Part shown: one piece after another, positions 33,647-43,480 of the stretch
How positions within the stretch are numbered: position 1 is the first letter of the stretch
How the letters are laid out: each line of letters opens with the position of its first letter
From: Methylotenera oryzisoli
GTDB lineage: Bacteria > Pseudomonadota > Gammaproteobacteria > Burkholderiales > Methylophilaceae
Assembly: GCA_945907735.1 (NCBI GenBank)
Contig: CAMDTL010000001.1
Location: 62,001-126,000 of the forward strand
Length of the DNA stretch: 64,000 nucleotides
Reading direction: 5' to 3'
The notes under the pieces: generated by a model
Seen by the model: the letters and a program-made list of their open reading frames with translations, nothing else
The model's database searches: none
What the model was told of the DNA's origin: nothing
Program-made: the position numbers and the translations under genes

Positions 33647-33670
33647 CCTTTAATTTCCTATCCAATTGAT

Positions 33671-34207
33671 TTATAAGCACTTCCTTAATCCCATGCGGTC
33701 TCTATACAACATCACCCAAGCATTGGTCGTGCTGATTTCAGTTCCTTACAAATTTCGTCATTATCAGTTTCATGCACATCACGCATCAAAAATAACTGTG
33801 CTAACTTGGTGGGTAATTTGTCCATGCACGTTTGCAGATACTCAAAAATTGCTGTTGCTCAAGTGCATTCTCTGGCATATCCCATGTTTGTAGTGTATCA
33901 GCCCAATGACCTGTTGCATCAAAAAATTCGTCCATACTCGCGTCTTCATCAGACATTAAATCACTGGCGGCTACTTCACGCACATTTTTGCGCATGACGT
34001 CGATAATTTTATGCTTAAGTATGCCTACAAGCCAAGTACTCGGCGCAGATTTCTCGGCAAAGTGGGGGGGGGGGATTTTATGGCGGCCAAAAATTTTTCT
34101 TGCACCACATCTTCGGCCAAGTGCGGGTCACGTAAACGCGCCAGCGCGAAGCGATACAGAAAGTCACCATGTTCATTTAGCCAGTCGTGCATGGTTGCTG
34201 TTGCCAT
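33671..34207 (-). pseudogene. ECF-type RNA polymerase sigma factor disrupted by three frameshifts
   Basis: Conceptual product pieced from three frames: MATATMHDWLNEHGDFLYRFALARLRDPHLAEDVVQEKFLAAIK / SAPSTWLVGILKHKIIDVMRKNVREVAASDL...PENALEQQQF / EYLQTCMDKLPTKLAQLFLMRDVHETDNDEICKEL / ISTTNAWVMLYRDRMGLRKCL. Breaks fall at C11, T5 and A3 runs. Confidence 0.85.
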
Positions 34208-34209
34208 TG

Positions 34210-34662
34210 TTATGCCTTACCCACTTTTTGTTGCAGCAATTTTACGTAATAGTTAGCGTCTAGTGCGCTATTGTTGCGCTGCGCCTGCCAAATACTTTCG
34301 GCTAAACATTCTAAAATATCGTGCTGGGCTTTATGTTCAAAGCTATGCTCATTTTGATGCTTTAACTTTAAAGCTTCGTAAATACCCGCAATGCCCATCG
34401 GCTGGTTAATGCTGATTTGCTCGAGTATGGATAAATGCAAACTTATGTGCAAAAACGGATTGGTTTCGCCAAACTCGGGAAAGTACTCTTGACTTTTAAA
34501 TTGTTCTGGCGCGTCTAAAATAGCATGATATTCGGGGTGCATGTGTATGACGTTTATCGCGATTTTTTCTAAATCGGTGAGCGGTTTCTGTGCTTTAAAC
34601 TTCACCCATGCGACAAAAAAGAATGTACGCACTTCATCGCGCGATGGGTTAAATAAGCTCAT
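34210..34662 (-). CDS. DUF1841 family protein
   Basis: NPSRDEVRTFFFVAWVKFKAQKPLTDLEKIAINVIHMHPEYHAILD...GETNPFLHISLHLSILEQISINQP. Confidence 0.88.
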   Translation of the reverse strand: MSLFNPSRDEVRTFFFVAWVKFKAQKPLTDLEKIAINVIHMHPEYHAILDAPEQFKSQEYFPEFGETNPFLHISLHLSILEQISINQPMGIAGIYEALKLKHQNEHSFEHKAQHDILECLAESIWQAQRNNSALDANYYVKLLQQKVGKA

Positions 34663-34675
34663 AAACTAAGCAAAC

Positions 34676-34833
34676 TCATAAATAGGCAATATTGCTTGCA
34701 GTAAAAAGCCCGAGCACAGCGGAATATTGTAACAATTCATTGATGCCATTAATTGGCGCAATTTCGCCGTTGCCATAAAAACCAATAATGGGCATGGGGA
34801 ATAGCAGCGCCAATGGCTAATCCTGTCGCGACT
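34676..34833 (-). pseudogene. Possible C-terminal remnant of a FIST-domain-like protein
   Basis: Reverse strand reads PMPIIGFYGNGEIAPINGINELLQYSAVLGLFTASNIAYL*, resembling the C-terminal GF..GEIAP segment of FIST_C proteins. Confidence 0.3.
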
Positions 34834-34834
34834 T

Positions 34835-35512
34835 TCATGCTAGCCCTAAGTTATCTTCACCTGCCATCAGATGAATTTTTGGGATGATTTTGTCTTTAAA
34901 TTCGCATAAATCTACAATACAGCATTCGCCACATTTTGGTGCGCGCGCGGTGCAGGTGTAGCGCCCATGCAAAATCAGTAAATGGTGCGCATCATGCATA
35001 AATTCTTTTGGAATCGTTTTTAAATATTTTTGTTCCACTTGTAGCACGTTTTTGCCCGTAGCCAATTTGGTGCGGTTTCCCAGCCGAAATAAATGCGTAT
35101 CCACTGCAATCGTCGGGTCGCCAAACGCTGTGTTTAATATCACATTGGCCGTTTTCCTGCCTACGCCAGAAAGTGCTTCGAGAGCCGCGCGGGTATTGGG
35201 TACTAGTGCATCGTGTTTTTGTATTAATTGCGTGCAACAAGCGATAATATTTTTCGCTTTGGCGTGATATAAACCAATGGTTTTAATATAACTTTCTAGG
35301 CCCGCAACACCTAAATTAACAATCGCTGGTGGTGTATTGGCTATTTTAAATAGCTTGCGTGTGGCAATATTGACGCCTTTGTCTGTGGCTTGCGCCGATA
35401 AAATCACCGCAATCAGCAATTCGAACGTACTACCGTACTCCAGCTCTGTGGTAGGTTGCGGGATAGCAACAGAAAGCCGCTTAAAAATTTCCAAGCGTTT
35501 TTCGGCATTCAT
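34835..35512 (-). CDS. nth: Endonuclease III
   Basis: HhH-GPD (ALSGVGRKTANVILNTAFGDPTIAVDTHLFRL) and 4Fe-4S cluster loop (CTARAPKCGECCIVDLCEF). Confidence 0.97.
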   Translation of the reverse strand: MNAEKRLEIFKRLSVAIPQPTTELEYGSTFELLIAVILSAQATDKGVNIATRKLFKIANTPPAIVNLGVAGLESYIKTIGLYHAKAKNIIACCTQLIQKHDALVPNTRAALEALSGVGRKTANVILNTAFGDPTIAVDTHLFRLGNRTKLATGKNVLQVEQKYLKTIPKEFMHDAHHLLILHGRYTCTARAPKCGECCIVDLCEFKDKIIPKIHLMAGEDNLGLA

Positions 35513-35518
35513 CTCTAG

Positions 35519-36196
35519 CTAGAGCGCAGGTTTTAAAACGCCGCCCGCTTGCGGAGCGGCTTCTGATTTGCGATTGCCCGCCCAGTTGCGTGCTGCAATC
35601 AAGCAAGCTAAGCCCAAGAACGCACCTGGTGGCAACGCGGCTAGCAAGAAGCCATGATAATCAGGGATCACCTGGATGACGAAGACTTTTGCTTCTGGCC
35701 CGAATATTAAATCAATACCAGAGAACAAAGTGCCTTTGCCCACCAACTCGCGTACGCCACCCAATAATGTTAATACACCTGCTAAGCCTAACCCCATCAT
35801 AAAGCCGTCAAGCGTAGAGGGCGGCGTAGGATTTTTAGCTGCAAAGGCTTCAACTCGAGCTAATACAATGCAGTTGGTTACAATCAGCGGAATAAAGATA
35901 CCCAGCACAATATGCAGTGGGTGTAAAAACGCATTCATGCTTAAGTCAATAATCGTGACAATTGCAGCGATGATTAAAATAAAAACAGGGTTGCGAATTT
36001 CTCTGGGAATCCATTTGCGTACTGGAGAGACGGCAGCATTACTGGCTGCCATGACTAAAGCTGTAGCCAGCCCAAGCGAAAAGCCATTTACCATACTAGT
36101 GGTTATCGCTAACGTGGGACATAGCCCTAAAAGCTGAACTACGCCAGGGTTTTGCTTCCATAAACCGTTTTCAACAATTTCGTTATAAGCTGCCAT
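35519..36196 (-). CDS. rnfE: Ion-translocating oxidoreductase complex subunit E
   Basis: NGLWKQNPGVVQLLGLCPTLAITTSMVNGFSLGLAT. Confidence 0.96.
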   Translation of the reverse strand: MAAYNEIVENGLWKQNPGVVQLLGLCPTLAITTSMVNGFSLGLATALVMAASNAAVSPVRKWIPREIRNPVFILIIAAIVTIIDLSMNAFLHPLHIVLGIFIPLIVTNCIVLARVEAFAAKNPTPPSTLDGFMMGLGLAGVLTLLGGVRELVGKGTLFSGIDLIFGPEAKVFVIQVIPDYHGFLLAALPPGAFLGLACLIAARNWAGNRKSEAAPQAGGVLKPAL

Positions 36197-36221
36197 TTTA
36201 GTTCTCCAGATACCTTGCTTG

Positions 36222-36866
36222 CTACTTACTTATATGCGCTGCAAATAATCGCGTTTTGTTTGTGTCAACATAAATCAGCGCCTGATGCGTGGCCTTTACC
36301 ACGGCACGCGGGGTGATGGTGGCACCTGCCATGTAGTCAAATTGACCACCATCTTTTTTTACTTGCCACAGCTTCTGACTGGTTTTTGTGAGTGATTCAC
36401 CATCAAAAAGTTTAATCCAGTTATCTTTCACAATATCAATATAGTCGCCTAAACCAGGTGTTTCTTTATGCGTAATTACGCGCACACCACCTAAGTTGCC
36501 ATTCTTGCGTACCGCTATTAGCAACTTAATATCACCACTGTAGCCATCGCGCGCGGTGGCTTCTAAAATGACTGCAGAGGCTTCGCCCGCAACCCTTGCC
36601 ACATAAACTTTGGTCGCTTTGCGGTTATTAAGTTCGCCGCCAGCAGGCACATTAATAAAATCATTTAATACGTCATTGTCATGTTCATTGGCAGGCAGCA
36701 CTTGCTCGAACAGTTTCATTTTTGCCGCTGCTTCGCTGGCTGCAATAGGTGCTTTAGTTATCAGATAAGTTTTTGCAAGAAAAGCCGTACCAACCAGACT
36801 GAAAGCAACCATGATTGCCATAGTGGTTGTGGTATGTTTAAAGATAGATTCACTCAATTTGCGCAC
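36222..36866 (-). CDS. rnfG: Ion-translocating oxidoreductase complex subunit G
   Basis: GYSGDIKLLIAVRKNGNLGGVRVITHKETPGLGDYI and flavinylation-type DYMAGATITPRAVVKA. Confidence 0.95.
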   Translation of the reverse strand: MRKLSESIFKHTTTTMAIMVAFSLVGTAFLAKTYLITKAPIAASEAAAKMKLFEQVLPANEHDNDVLNDFINVPAGGELNNRKATKVYVARVAGEASAVILEATARDGYSGDIKLLIAVRKNGNLGGVRVITHKETPGLGDYIDIVKDNWIKLFDGESLTKTSQKLWQVKKDGGQFDYMAGATITPRAVVKATHQALIYVDTNKTRLFAAHISK

Positions 36867-37886
36867 CTACTTTTCATGTCCAAACACGCGCGGTTGTGTA
36901 TGTGCGTCTATCAGTGGCACGCAAATATTCATAAAAATCACTGCAAATGCCACGCCATCAGGATAGCCGCCATATACGCGTATCAGGTATGTAATGATAG
37001 CCACGCCAGCGGCAAACCATAATTTTCCTTTAGGTGTGGTCGGCCCGCTTACGGGGTCGGTGATAATAAAAAACGCACATAAGATACTCGCACCGCCAAA
37101 TAAATGGAATATTGGTGATGCAAAATGTGCAGAATCCGCCAACCAAAACACGCCAGAAATCAATGCCAGTACAGCTAAAAAGGCTGTTGGTAAATGCCAG
37201 CCAATGATTTTTTGCTGCCACAAATATAAGCCGCCAAGCAAATAAGCAATCGTCACGTATTCGCCACCTTTTGCACCCAACGCACCAAAAATTGGCGCTT
37301 GCATAATGCTGGCAGCGTCATGTTTTAATGTGAGCTGTGTTTTTAAATAATCTAACGGTGTGGCGCTGGTGACGGCATCAATTTGCACGCTTTGTGGCAA
37401 AAGCCCACTAAAAATATAGTGTAATTGATCCGCAAAACTTAGCTGAGTTTGCGCTAACTGCAAGGCGGCTGGCCATTTGGTCATAATGGCGGGAAACGAG
37501 ATCAACAGTACCGCATAACCAATCATGGCGGGGTTGAACGGGTTATAGCCTAAACCGCCATAGAGTTGCTTGGCGACGACGATGGCGAATAAAGTACCAA
37601 CCACGATAAGCCACCAAGGCGCCAGTGGCGGTATCGCCAGCGCCAATAACCATGCGGTAATCACTGCACTGTAATCAGTTAAAAATGGCTGAACAGGACG
37701 TTTTCTTAATTTTAACATCACAGCTTCAGCCGCCAATGCAGTCGCGGTCGCTAGTGCAAGCGTTACCAAAATGCCGCCACCAAACACCCATATGTAGGCG
37801 ATGATGCCAGGCACCAGCGCGAGCAAGACTTTCAGCATCATGGTGCTTACAGATGGCGCGTCGGATATGTAAGGACTTCTATTCAT
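36867..37886 (-). CDS. rnfD: Ion-translocating oxidoreductase complex subunit D
   Basis: GLGYNPFNPAMIGYAVLLISFP, DAVTSATPLDYLKT, FFIITDPVSGPTTPKGKL. Confidence 0.96.
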   Translation of the reverse strand: MNRSPYISDAPSVSTMMLKVLLALVPGIIAYIWVFGGGILVTLALATATALAAEAVMLKLRKRPVQPFLTDYSAVITAWLLALAIPPLAPWWLIVVGTLFAIVVAKQLYGGLGYNPFNPAMIGYAVLLISFPAIMTKWPAALQLAQTQLSFADQLHYIFSGLLPQSVQIDAVTSATPLDYLKTQLTLKHDAASIMQAPIFGALGAKGGEYVTIAYLLGGLYLWQQKIIGWHLPTAFLAVLALISGVFWLADSAHFASPIFHLFGGASILCAFFIITDPVSGPTTPKGKLWFAAGVAIITYLIRVYGGYPDGVAFAVIFMNICVPLIDAHTQPRVFGHEK

Positions 37887-39739
37887 GAGCCTTCCTTTCC
37901 ATTTTGTTTAGCGGCTTCGGCCATCGCTTTTGCGGCTTTGGCGCGTTCTATTGCCGCGGCGATTTTGGCTTGTTTGCCTGCGTCAATTGCAGGTTTTGCA
38001 ATATTTGTTTCTAGGCCAACCGCTTGTCTGCGGGCGTCAATCTCGGCGATTTCTTTTTTTATATTTTCGTCTGTGTTTACCACATTTTTTTGCGCGCCGC
38101 CAGCTACGGCTTTAGCCGCTTTTGCGCGTTCTATTGCCGCGGCGATTGCGGCTTGTTTAGCTAACTTTTGAGCCTCATCATCGTTATTTTGTGCATTGCC
38201 CCCATCCACATGGATATTGGCTTTTAGGCTTGCACTGGAATGTTCGAGTCCAGTGGCATCTTTTTTTAGGCTTTCAGATGCTGTTTTGGCAGCTTGCGCG
38301 CGTTCTGCGTGTTTTTGTGCGCGTTCTAGTTTTTCGCGCTCAATACGCGCCAATCTAAAATCATTGCGTTCACGTGCTAAGTCCGCCGCTTCATGCGCTT
38401 TGTCGATGGCAATAATTTCACTTTTTGCGTAACGATAATATTGCACCAGCGGGATGTTGCTTGGGCATACGTACGAACAAGCGCCACATTCAATGCAATC
38501 GAACAATTTGTAGTCGTTGGCTTTTTCAAAGTTATCGGCTTTGGCAAACCAATACAGTTCTTGTGGTTGCAAATCCACTGGGCACGCATCGGCGCAGCGC
38601 GCGCAGCGTATGCACGGCATGGCAGCTGGCGGCGGAGCGAACAAATTGATTGAGGCCGCGATGATGCAATTGGTGGCTTTGGTAATCGGCACCTTGTCAC
38701 TTGGTAAATCAAACCCCATCATTGGGCCGCCCATAATAAAGTGCGTGGTTGCCACTTTTGCGCCACCTGCCGCCGCGACCAAATGTGGTAACGGCGTGCC
38801 AAACAGCACTTCAAAATTTTGTGGTTTGTTTACATTGCCCGTCATCGAAACGATGCGGCTTAAACTTGGCTCACCAAACTCAAAGTAGCGGTATAACGCC
38901 AAAACAGTCGCCACGTTAAACACTTGCAAGCCAACTTCGGTGGAGCGTTTATCAAACGGAATTTCTGTACCTAATACTAAGTGAACTAAGCGTCGCGCAT
39001 CACCACTGGGGTAGAGTGTCGGGACAACCACGACTTGCATGCTTGTAATATTGGTGGCGCTGACAGCCACTCGCATGGAGGCGGCAGCCTCAGGTTTGTT
39101 ATCTTCTATGCCAATGAGAACGCGTTCTGCGCCCAGTAAATGTTGAGCGATTGCAATGCCTTTGACGATTTCATCGGCGCGTTCGCGCATCAGCATGTCG
39201 TCGCAGGTAATGTAGGGTTCGCATTCAGCAGCGTTGATAATCAGCGTGTGTACGCCTGATTTTTCATTTGCGAGTAATTTAATGTGCGTGGGGAATGTTG
39301 CGCCGCCTAAACCAACAATACCCGATAAACGTAAACTGGCGACTAGATTTTTTCTATCGGCAGATTTCCAATCTTGCGGTTTTTTTTCTATCCATTTATC
39401 TTTGCCGTCGGGTTTAATCGTGATGCATCTATCTGGTAAGCCAGATGGGTGCGGAATGATGGCATCTTCAATCGCAGAAATCGCGCCCGATGTGGTTGCA
39501 TGTATAGCGGCGGACACTGCGCCTTCTGCCTCTGCCAGCAACTGGCCTTTTAACACTTTATCGCCCACATTGACTTTAATTTTTGGAATATTGCCCACGT
39601 GCTGGCGTAGTGGTAGTACGATTTTTTCGGGCAGGGGTAATTGCGCAATCGGCAATTGTGTCGATTGGGTTTTATTCTCAGGCGGATGTACGCCGCCATT
39701 GAATTTGAATATCTTGCTAAAATTAACCAGTGCGTTCAT
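37883..39739 (-). CDS. rnfC: Ion-translocating oxidoreductase complex subunit C
   Basis: FNGGVHPPENK, NAAECEPYITCDDMLM, two 4Fe-4S motifs (CIRCARCADACPVDLQP, CIECGACSYVCPSNIPLV). ATG at 39739 preferred over the ORF-track start. Confidence 0.95.
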   Translation of the reverse strand: MNALVNFSKIFKFNGGVHPPENKTQSTQLPIAQLPLPEKIVLPLRQHVGNIPKIKVNVGDKVLKGQLLAEAEGAVSAAIHATTSGAISAIEDAIIPHPSGLPDRCITIKPDGKDKWIEKKPQDWKSADRKNLVASLRLSGIVGLGGATFPTHIKLLANEKSGVHTLIINAAECEPYITCDDMLMRERADEIVKGIAIAQHLLGAERVLIGIEDNKPEAAASMRVAVSATNITSMQVVVVPTLYPSGDARRLVHLVLGTEIPFDKRSTEVGLQVFNVATVLALYRYFEFGEPSLSRIVSMTGNVNKPQNFEVLFGTPLPHLVAAAGGAKVATTHFIMGGPMMGFDLPSDKVPITKATNCIIAASINLFAPPPAAMPCIRCARCADACPVDLQPQELYWFAKADNFEKANDYKLFDCIECGACSYVCPSNIPLVQYYRYAKSEIIAIDKAHEAADLARERNDFRLARIEREKLERAQKHAERAQAAKTASESLKKDATGLEHSSASLKANIHVDGGNAQNNDDEAQKLAKQAAIAAAIERAKAAKAVAGGAQKNVVNTDENIKKEIAEIDARRQAVGLETNIAKPAIDAGKQAKIAAAIERAKAAKAMAEAAKQNGKEGS

Positions 39740-39746
39740 GTTTTTA

Positions 39747-40304
39747 TTAGAGTGTAAAAGTTGGTTTAATCGGAATAATCGGGTATTTCCACTTCCAATT
39801 ATCTGGTGTTTCGGCAATCGGATCCATAGTGATACAGTCAACTGGGCACGGTGCCACGCATAGCTCACAGCCAGTACACTCGCTTGCAATAATGGTGTGC
39901 ATATGTTTAGCTGCGCCTAAGATGGCATCTACAGGACAAGCTTGAATGCACAGCGTGCAACCAATGCAAATAGCTTCATCAATAAATGCCACCGCTTTGG
40001 GTTTTTCTGCGCCATTTTCAGCGTTGAGCGGCTTGTATTCCATGCCCATCAGCTCGGCCAGTGCACGCACACCCGCATCACCGCCTGGTGGACATTGGTT
40101 AATATCGGCACGACCTTCTGCAATGGCTGTGGCGTAAGGTTTGCAGCCAGGGAAGCCGCATTGACCGCATTGCGTTTGCGGCAAAATAGCGTCAATTCTT
40201 GCAATAAGCGGATCGCCCTCGACTTTAAATTTAAGCGCAGCATAGCCAAGCGCCGCGCCCAAAACTAGTGCAAGGCCAATCATGATGTATAAAGCGGTTA
40301 GCAC
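39747..40304 (-). CDS. rnfB: Ion-translocating oxidoreductase complex subunit B
   Basis: [56 protein letters not shown]. Confidence 0.97.
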   Translation of the reverse strand: MLTALYIMIGLALVLGAALGYAALKFKVEGDPLIARIDAILPQTQCGQCGFPGCKPYATAIAEGRADINQCPPGGDAGVRALAELMGMEYKPLNAENGAEKPKAVAFIDEAICIGCTLCIQACPVDAILGAAKHMHTIIASECTGCELCVAPCPVDCITMDPIAETPDNWKWKYPIIPIKPTFTL

Positions 40305-40441
40305 TTCTTATAAAGCTCCGAAAAAATGCAAGTTTTTAAGCCAGACGAGGCGCGCATGAGAAAATGATGACGCGGCATATGGGTTGTATGTAAGAAATTA
40401 TTTTTTATAAGCAACAAAGTATGGCGACGAAAATTGTATTT

Positions 40442-41035
40442 TTAATATTTATCAAGACCAGCAAATCCCATAAAGGCAAGGCTCATCAGCGCGGCAGTTA
40501 TCATGGCGATGGCCGAACCTTGAAATACCTTGGGTACGTCAGCGGCTTCCAAGCGCTCACGCATAGAGGCGAATAAAATCAACACCAGTGAAAAACCTGC
40601 CGCGCCACCAAAGCCGTACAAGGCTGATTCTATTGGCCCTTGGCTGGTTTGCGCATTAAGCAAAGGAATGCCCAGCACAGCGCAATTGGTGGTGATGAGC
40701 GGCAGAAAAATGCCGAGCATTTGATGTAGCAACGGGAAACTTTTTTCCATGATAATCTCGGTAAATTGCACCACCCCCGCGATGACCACAATAAATGACA
40801 GCGTGCGTAGATATTCCACATGATAATACTCAAGCCAATAATGATTAATTGCCCAGCTAGTCATGCTACCAATCGTTAATACAAATGCGGTCGCGGCAGC
40901 CATGCCTATTGAGGCTTCCAGCTTTTTGGAAACCCCCATGAATGGGCATAAGCCCAAAATTTTCACCAGCACAATGTTGTTGACCAACACCGTGCCAAGT
41001 AAAATCATAATGTAATGATGAAAGTCTATATTCAT
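40442..41035 (-). CDS. rnfA: Ion-translocating oxidoreductase complex subunit A
   Basis: [44 protein letters not shown]. Confidence 0.96.
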   Translation of the reverse strand: MNIDFHHYIMILLGTVLVNNIVLVKILGLCPFMGVSKKLEASIGMAAATAFVLTIGSMTSWAINHYWLEYYHVEYLRTLSFIVVIAGVVQFTEIIMEKSFPLLHQMLGIFLPLITTNCAVLGIPLLNAQTSQGPIESALYGFGGAAGFSLVLILFASMRERLEAADVPKVFQGSAIAMITAALMSLAFMGFAGLDKY

Positions 41036-41304
41036 AGCGTGTTTCAAGTTTTTAATTAGCCTTAATTATAGCGCGATTTGGTTTTAAAATTGCCGAAAAT
41101 TCAACCAAATCAAGGCTGATACGTTAAGAAAATAATTGTAAAAATGCAATTTTAAAGACGTTCCTATATATTTAAAAATAATATTTAATTATATTTTTAT
41201 CATTATTTATTATATAAGATTTATTTGAAGGTTGATTAACAGGCGTTTTCGCAATAAGTGGTGAGTTTCGGTTAAAATAGCGTTTTTGCTTAGCAGGTTT
41301 TGAT

Positions 41305-42180
41305 ATGTTGCAAGGTAGTCAGGTGGCAATCGTCACGCCAATGCTAGATGATGGCAGTTTAGATTTAGACGCATTGCGTGCGTTGATAGACTGGCATGTC
41401 GAAGCGGGCACTGATGGCATTGTTATCGTCGGCACCACGGGCGAATCGCCGACGGTGGATGTAGATGAGCATTGTTTGCTGATTCAAACCACAGTAGAAC
41501 ACGTGGCTGGTCGCATTGCGGTGATTGCAGGTACAGGGGCGAATTCGACCAATGAGGCGATTGAACTAACGGTTAAAGCTAAAGCCTTAGGTGTGGATGC
41601 TTGTTTGCTGGTAACGCCTTATTACAACAAACCTACGCAAGAGGGCTTGTATCAACACTTTGCAGCCATTGCAGCAGCGGTGGATATCCCGCAAATTTTG
41701 TACAATGTGCCAAGTCGCACCAGTTGTGATATGAGTAACGACACAGTGTTACGGCTTGCGAGCATTAAAAATATTGTCGGCATTAAAGATGCGACTGGTG
41801 GCATAGAACGCGGCACAGATTTGCTATTGCGCGCACCAAGCGATTTTGCAGTTTACAGTGGTGATGATGCCACGGGAATGGCGTTAATGCTGCTTGGTGG
41901 GCATGGTGTGATTTCAGTCACAGCTAACGTAGCGCCAAAATTGATGCGTGAAATGTGCGTGGCAGCAATGGCGGGGAATGCAAAAAAGGCCTGCGAAATT
42001 AACGCAAAATTATTTGCGCTGCATCAAAAATTATTTATTGAGCCCAACCCAATCCCAGTGAAATGGGTGTTGCAACAAATGGGCTTAATTAAAACGGGCA
42101 TACGTTTGCCGATGGTGAATTTATCAACACAGCTACACGATGTGCTGCGTGCAGCGATGAAAAAAGCAGAGATTATTTAA
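41305..42180 (+). CDS. dapA: 4-hydroxy-tetrahydrodipicolinate synthase
   Basis: [51 protein letters not shown]. Confidence 0.97.
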   Translation: MLQGSQVAIVTPMLDDGSLDLDALRALIDWHVEAGTDGIVIVGTTGESPTVDVDEHCLLIQTTVEHVAGRIAVIAGTGANSTNEAIELTVKAKALGVDACLLVTPYYNKPTQEGLYQHFAAIAAAVDIPQILYNVPSRTSCDMSNDTVLRLASIKNIVGIKDATGGIERGTDLLLRAPSDFAVYSGDDATGMALMLLGGHGVISVTANVAPKLMREMCVAAMAGNAKKACEINAKLFALHQKLFIEPNPIPVKWVLQQMGLIKTGIRLPMVNLSTQLHDVLRAAMKKAEII

Positions 42181-42197
42181 ATGATGGTGGTAGAGCT

Positions 42198-43466
42198 ATG
42201 AATTATGTTGGAACTTTTAAAGTTAAATTAATCGCAACGGCGCTGACTGTTACATTGCTAAGTGCTTGCGATTCTATTCCGTTTATCGATAACACGCCTG
42301 ATTACAAGGGCGCTGGACGCTCAAAACCATTGGAGGTTCCGCCAGACTTAACTGCTGTGCATACTAGCGATGCCTACAGTGTGCCTGGGGGCAGCACGAC
42401 TTACAGCACCTACAATCAAGCGCAAGATGGTCAAGAGGCGGGTATCGAGAAGGTTTTGCCTACGTCCGATGGTGTGCGCATGGAGAAAGCGGGGGCACAA
42501 CGTTGGTTGGTGGTGAATGCGCCAGTGGAAAAAATCTGGCTCGTTGTGCGAGAATTTTGGATAGACCAAGGTTTTGCGGTGCGTGTAGAGAACGCCGATA
42601 CTGGCGTGATGGAAACCGAATGGACTGAAGCGGATGCGATTAAAGCCAAAGATGAAAAGAAAAATATAGGCGAAAAGTTTGATAAATGGTTAGACAAACT
42701 CTCTGGTTTTGCCGATAGACGTAAATTTCGTACGCGTTTAGAGCGTGGCGAAGCAGAAGGCTCAACTGAAATTTACATGACACATCGCACCGTTGCCAGC
42801 GCACTAGATGACGGCAAAAATAGGGTAAGAACCAGCTATGGTGAAGTTGACACGGGCTATCGTTTAGATGGCACGAAATCAGATAAAACTGCCGAAGAAA
42901 ACGCCGCTGAATTAGATGCAGAATTCTTACGTCGCTTGATGGTGAAATTGGGCGTGACAGAAAAACGGGCGCAAGAAATAGCTGCAAATCCGGTCAATGA
43001 AAAGCGCGCAGAAGTATTAAAAGAAGCGGATAGCAGCGTCACTTTGAAATTGAATGATCCTTTCGATCGTGGCTGGCGTCGCGTGGGCTTGGCTTTGGAT
43101 AGAATTGGCTTTGTGACCGAAGATAAAGATCGCTCGGGCGGCTTGTATTTTGTGCGTTATGCCGATGTGGATATTGAAAGTGGGCCGACCAAGAAAAAAG
43201 GCCTGCTCGATACTTTGGCATTTTGGAAAGATGACGATGATGTAGAAAATAAATCTGAACCAAAAGATGAAAAAACCATTGTCGATAAGTTGCAGTTTTG
43301 GAAAGGGGATGACGGAAAAACTGATCCCGCCAAGCAATATCGCATTAAAGTGGCCGAAACTGAGCATGGTGGTACGCGTGTGAATGTGGTGGATAAAGAT
43401 GATAAAAATAATCGTAGCACCACGGCCAACCGCATTATTTCGCTGTTGTACGATCAATTGAAATAA
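42198..43466 (+). CDS. bamC: Outer membrane protein assembly factor BamC (NlpB)
   Basis: Lipobox LLSACDSIPF, DYKGAGRSKPLEVPPDLT; downstream of dapA. Confidence 0.9.
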   Translation: MNYVGTFKVKLIATALTVTLLSACDSIPFIDNTPDYKGAGRSKPLEVPPDLTAVHTSDAYSVPGGSTTYSTYNQAQDGQEAGIEKVLPTSDGVRMEKAGAQRWLVVNAPVEKIWLVVREFWIDQGFAVRVENADTGVMETEWTEADAIKAKDEKKNIGEKFDKWLDKLSGFADRRKFRTRLERGEAEGSTEIYMTHRTVASALDDGKNRVRTSYGEVDTGYRLDGTKSDKTAEENAAELDAEFLRRLMVKLGVTEKRAQEIAANPVNEKRAEVLKEADSSVTLKLNDPFDRGWRRVGLALDRIGFVTEDKDRSGGLYFVRYADVDIESGPTKKKGLLDTLAFWKDDDDVENKSEPKDEKTIVDKLQFWKGDDGKTDPAKQYRIKVAETEHGGTRVNVVDKDDKNNRSTTANRIISLLYDQLK

Positions 43467-43480
43467 CGGCAATTAAAATA

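Noticed and set aside
33801-33995. 64-aa ORF MRKNVREVAASDLM as an independent gene
   Set aside because: It is the middle segment of the frameshifted ECF sigma factor.
39740-39889. N-terminal extension of the rnfC ORF
   Set aside because: Overlaps rnfB; RnfC homology starts at MNALVNFSKIFKFNGGVHPPENK.
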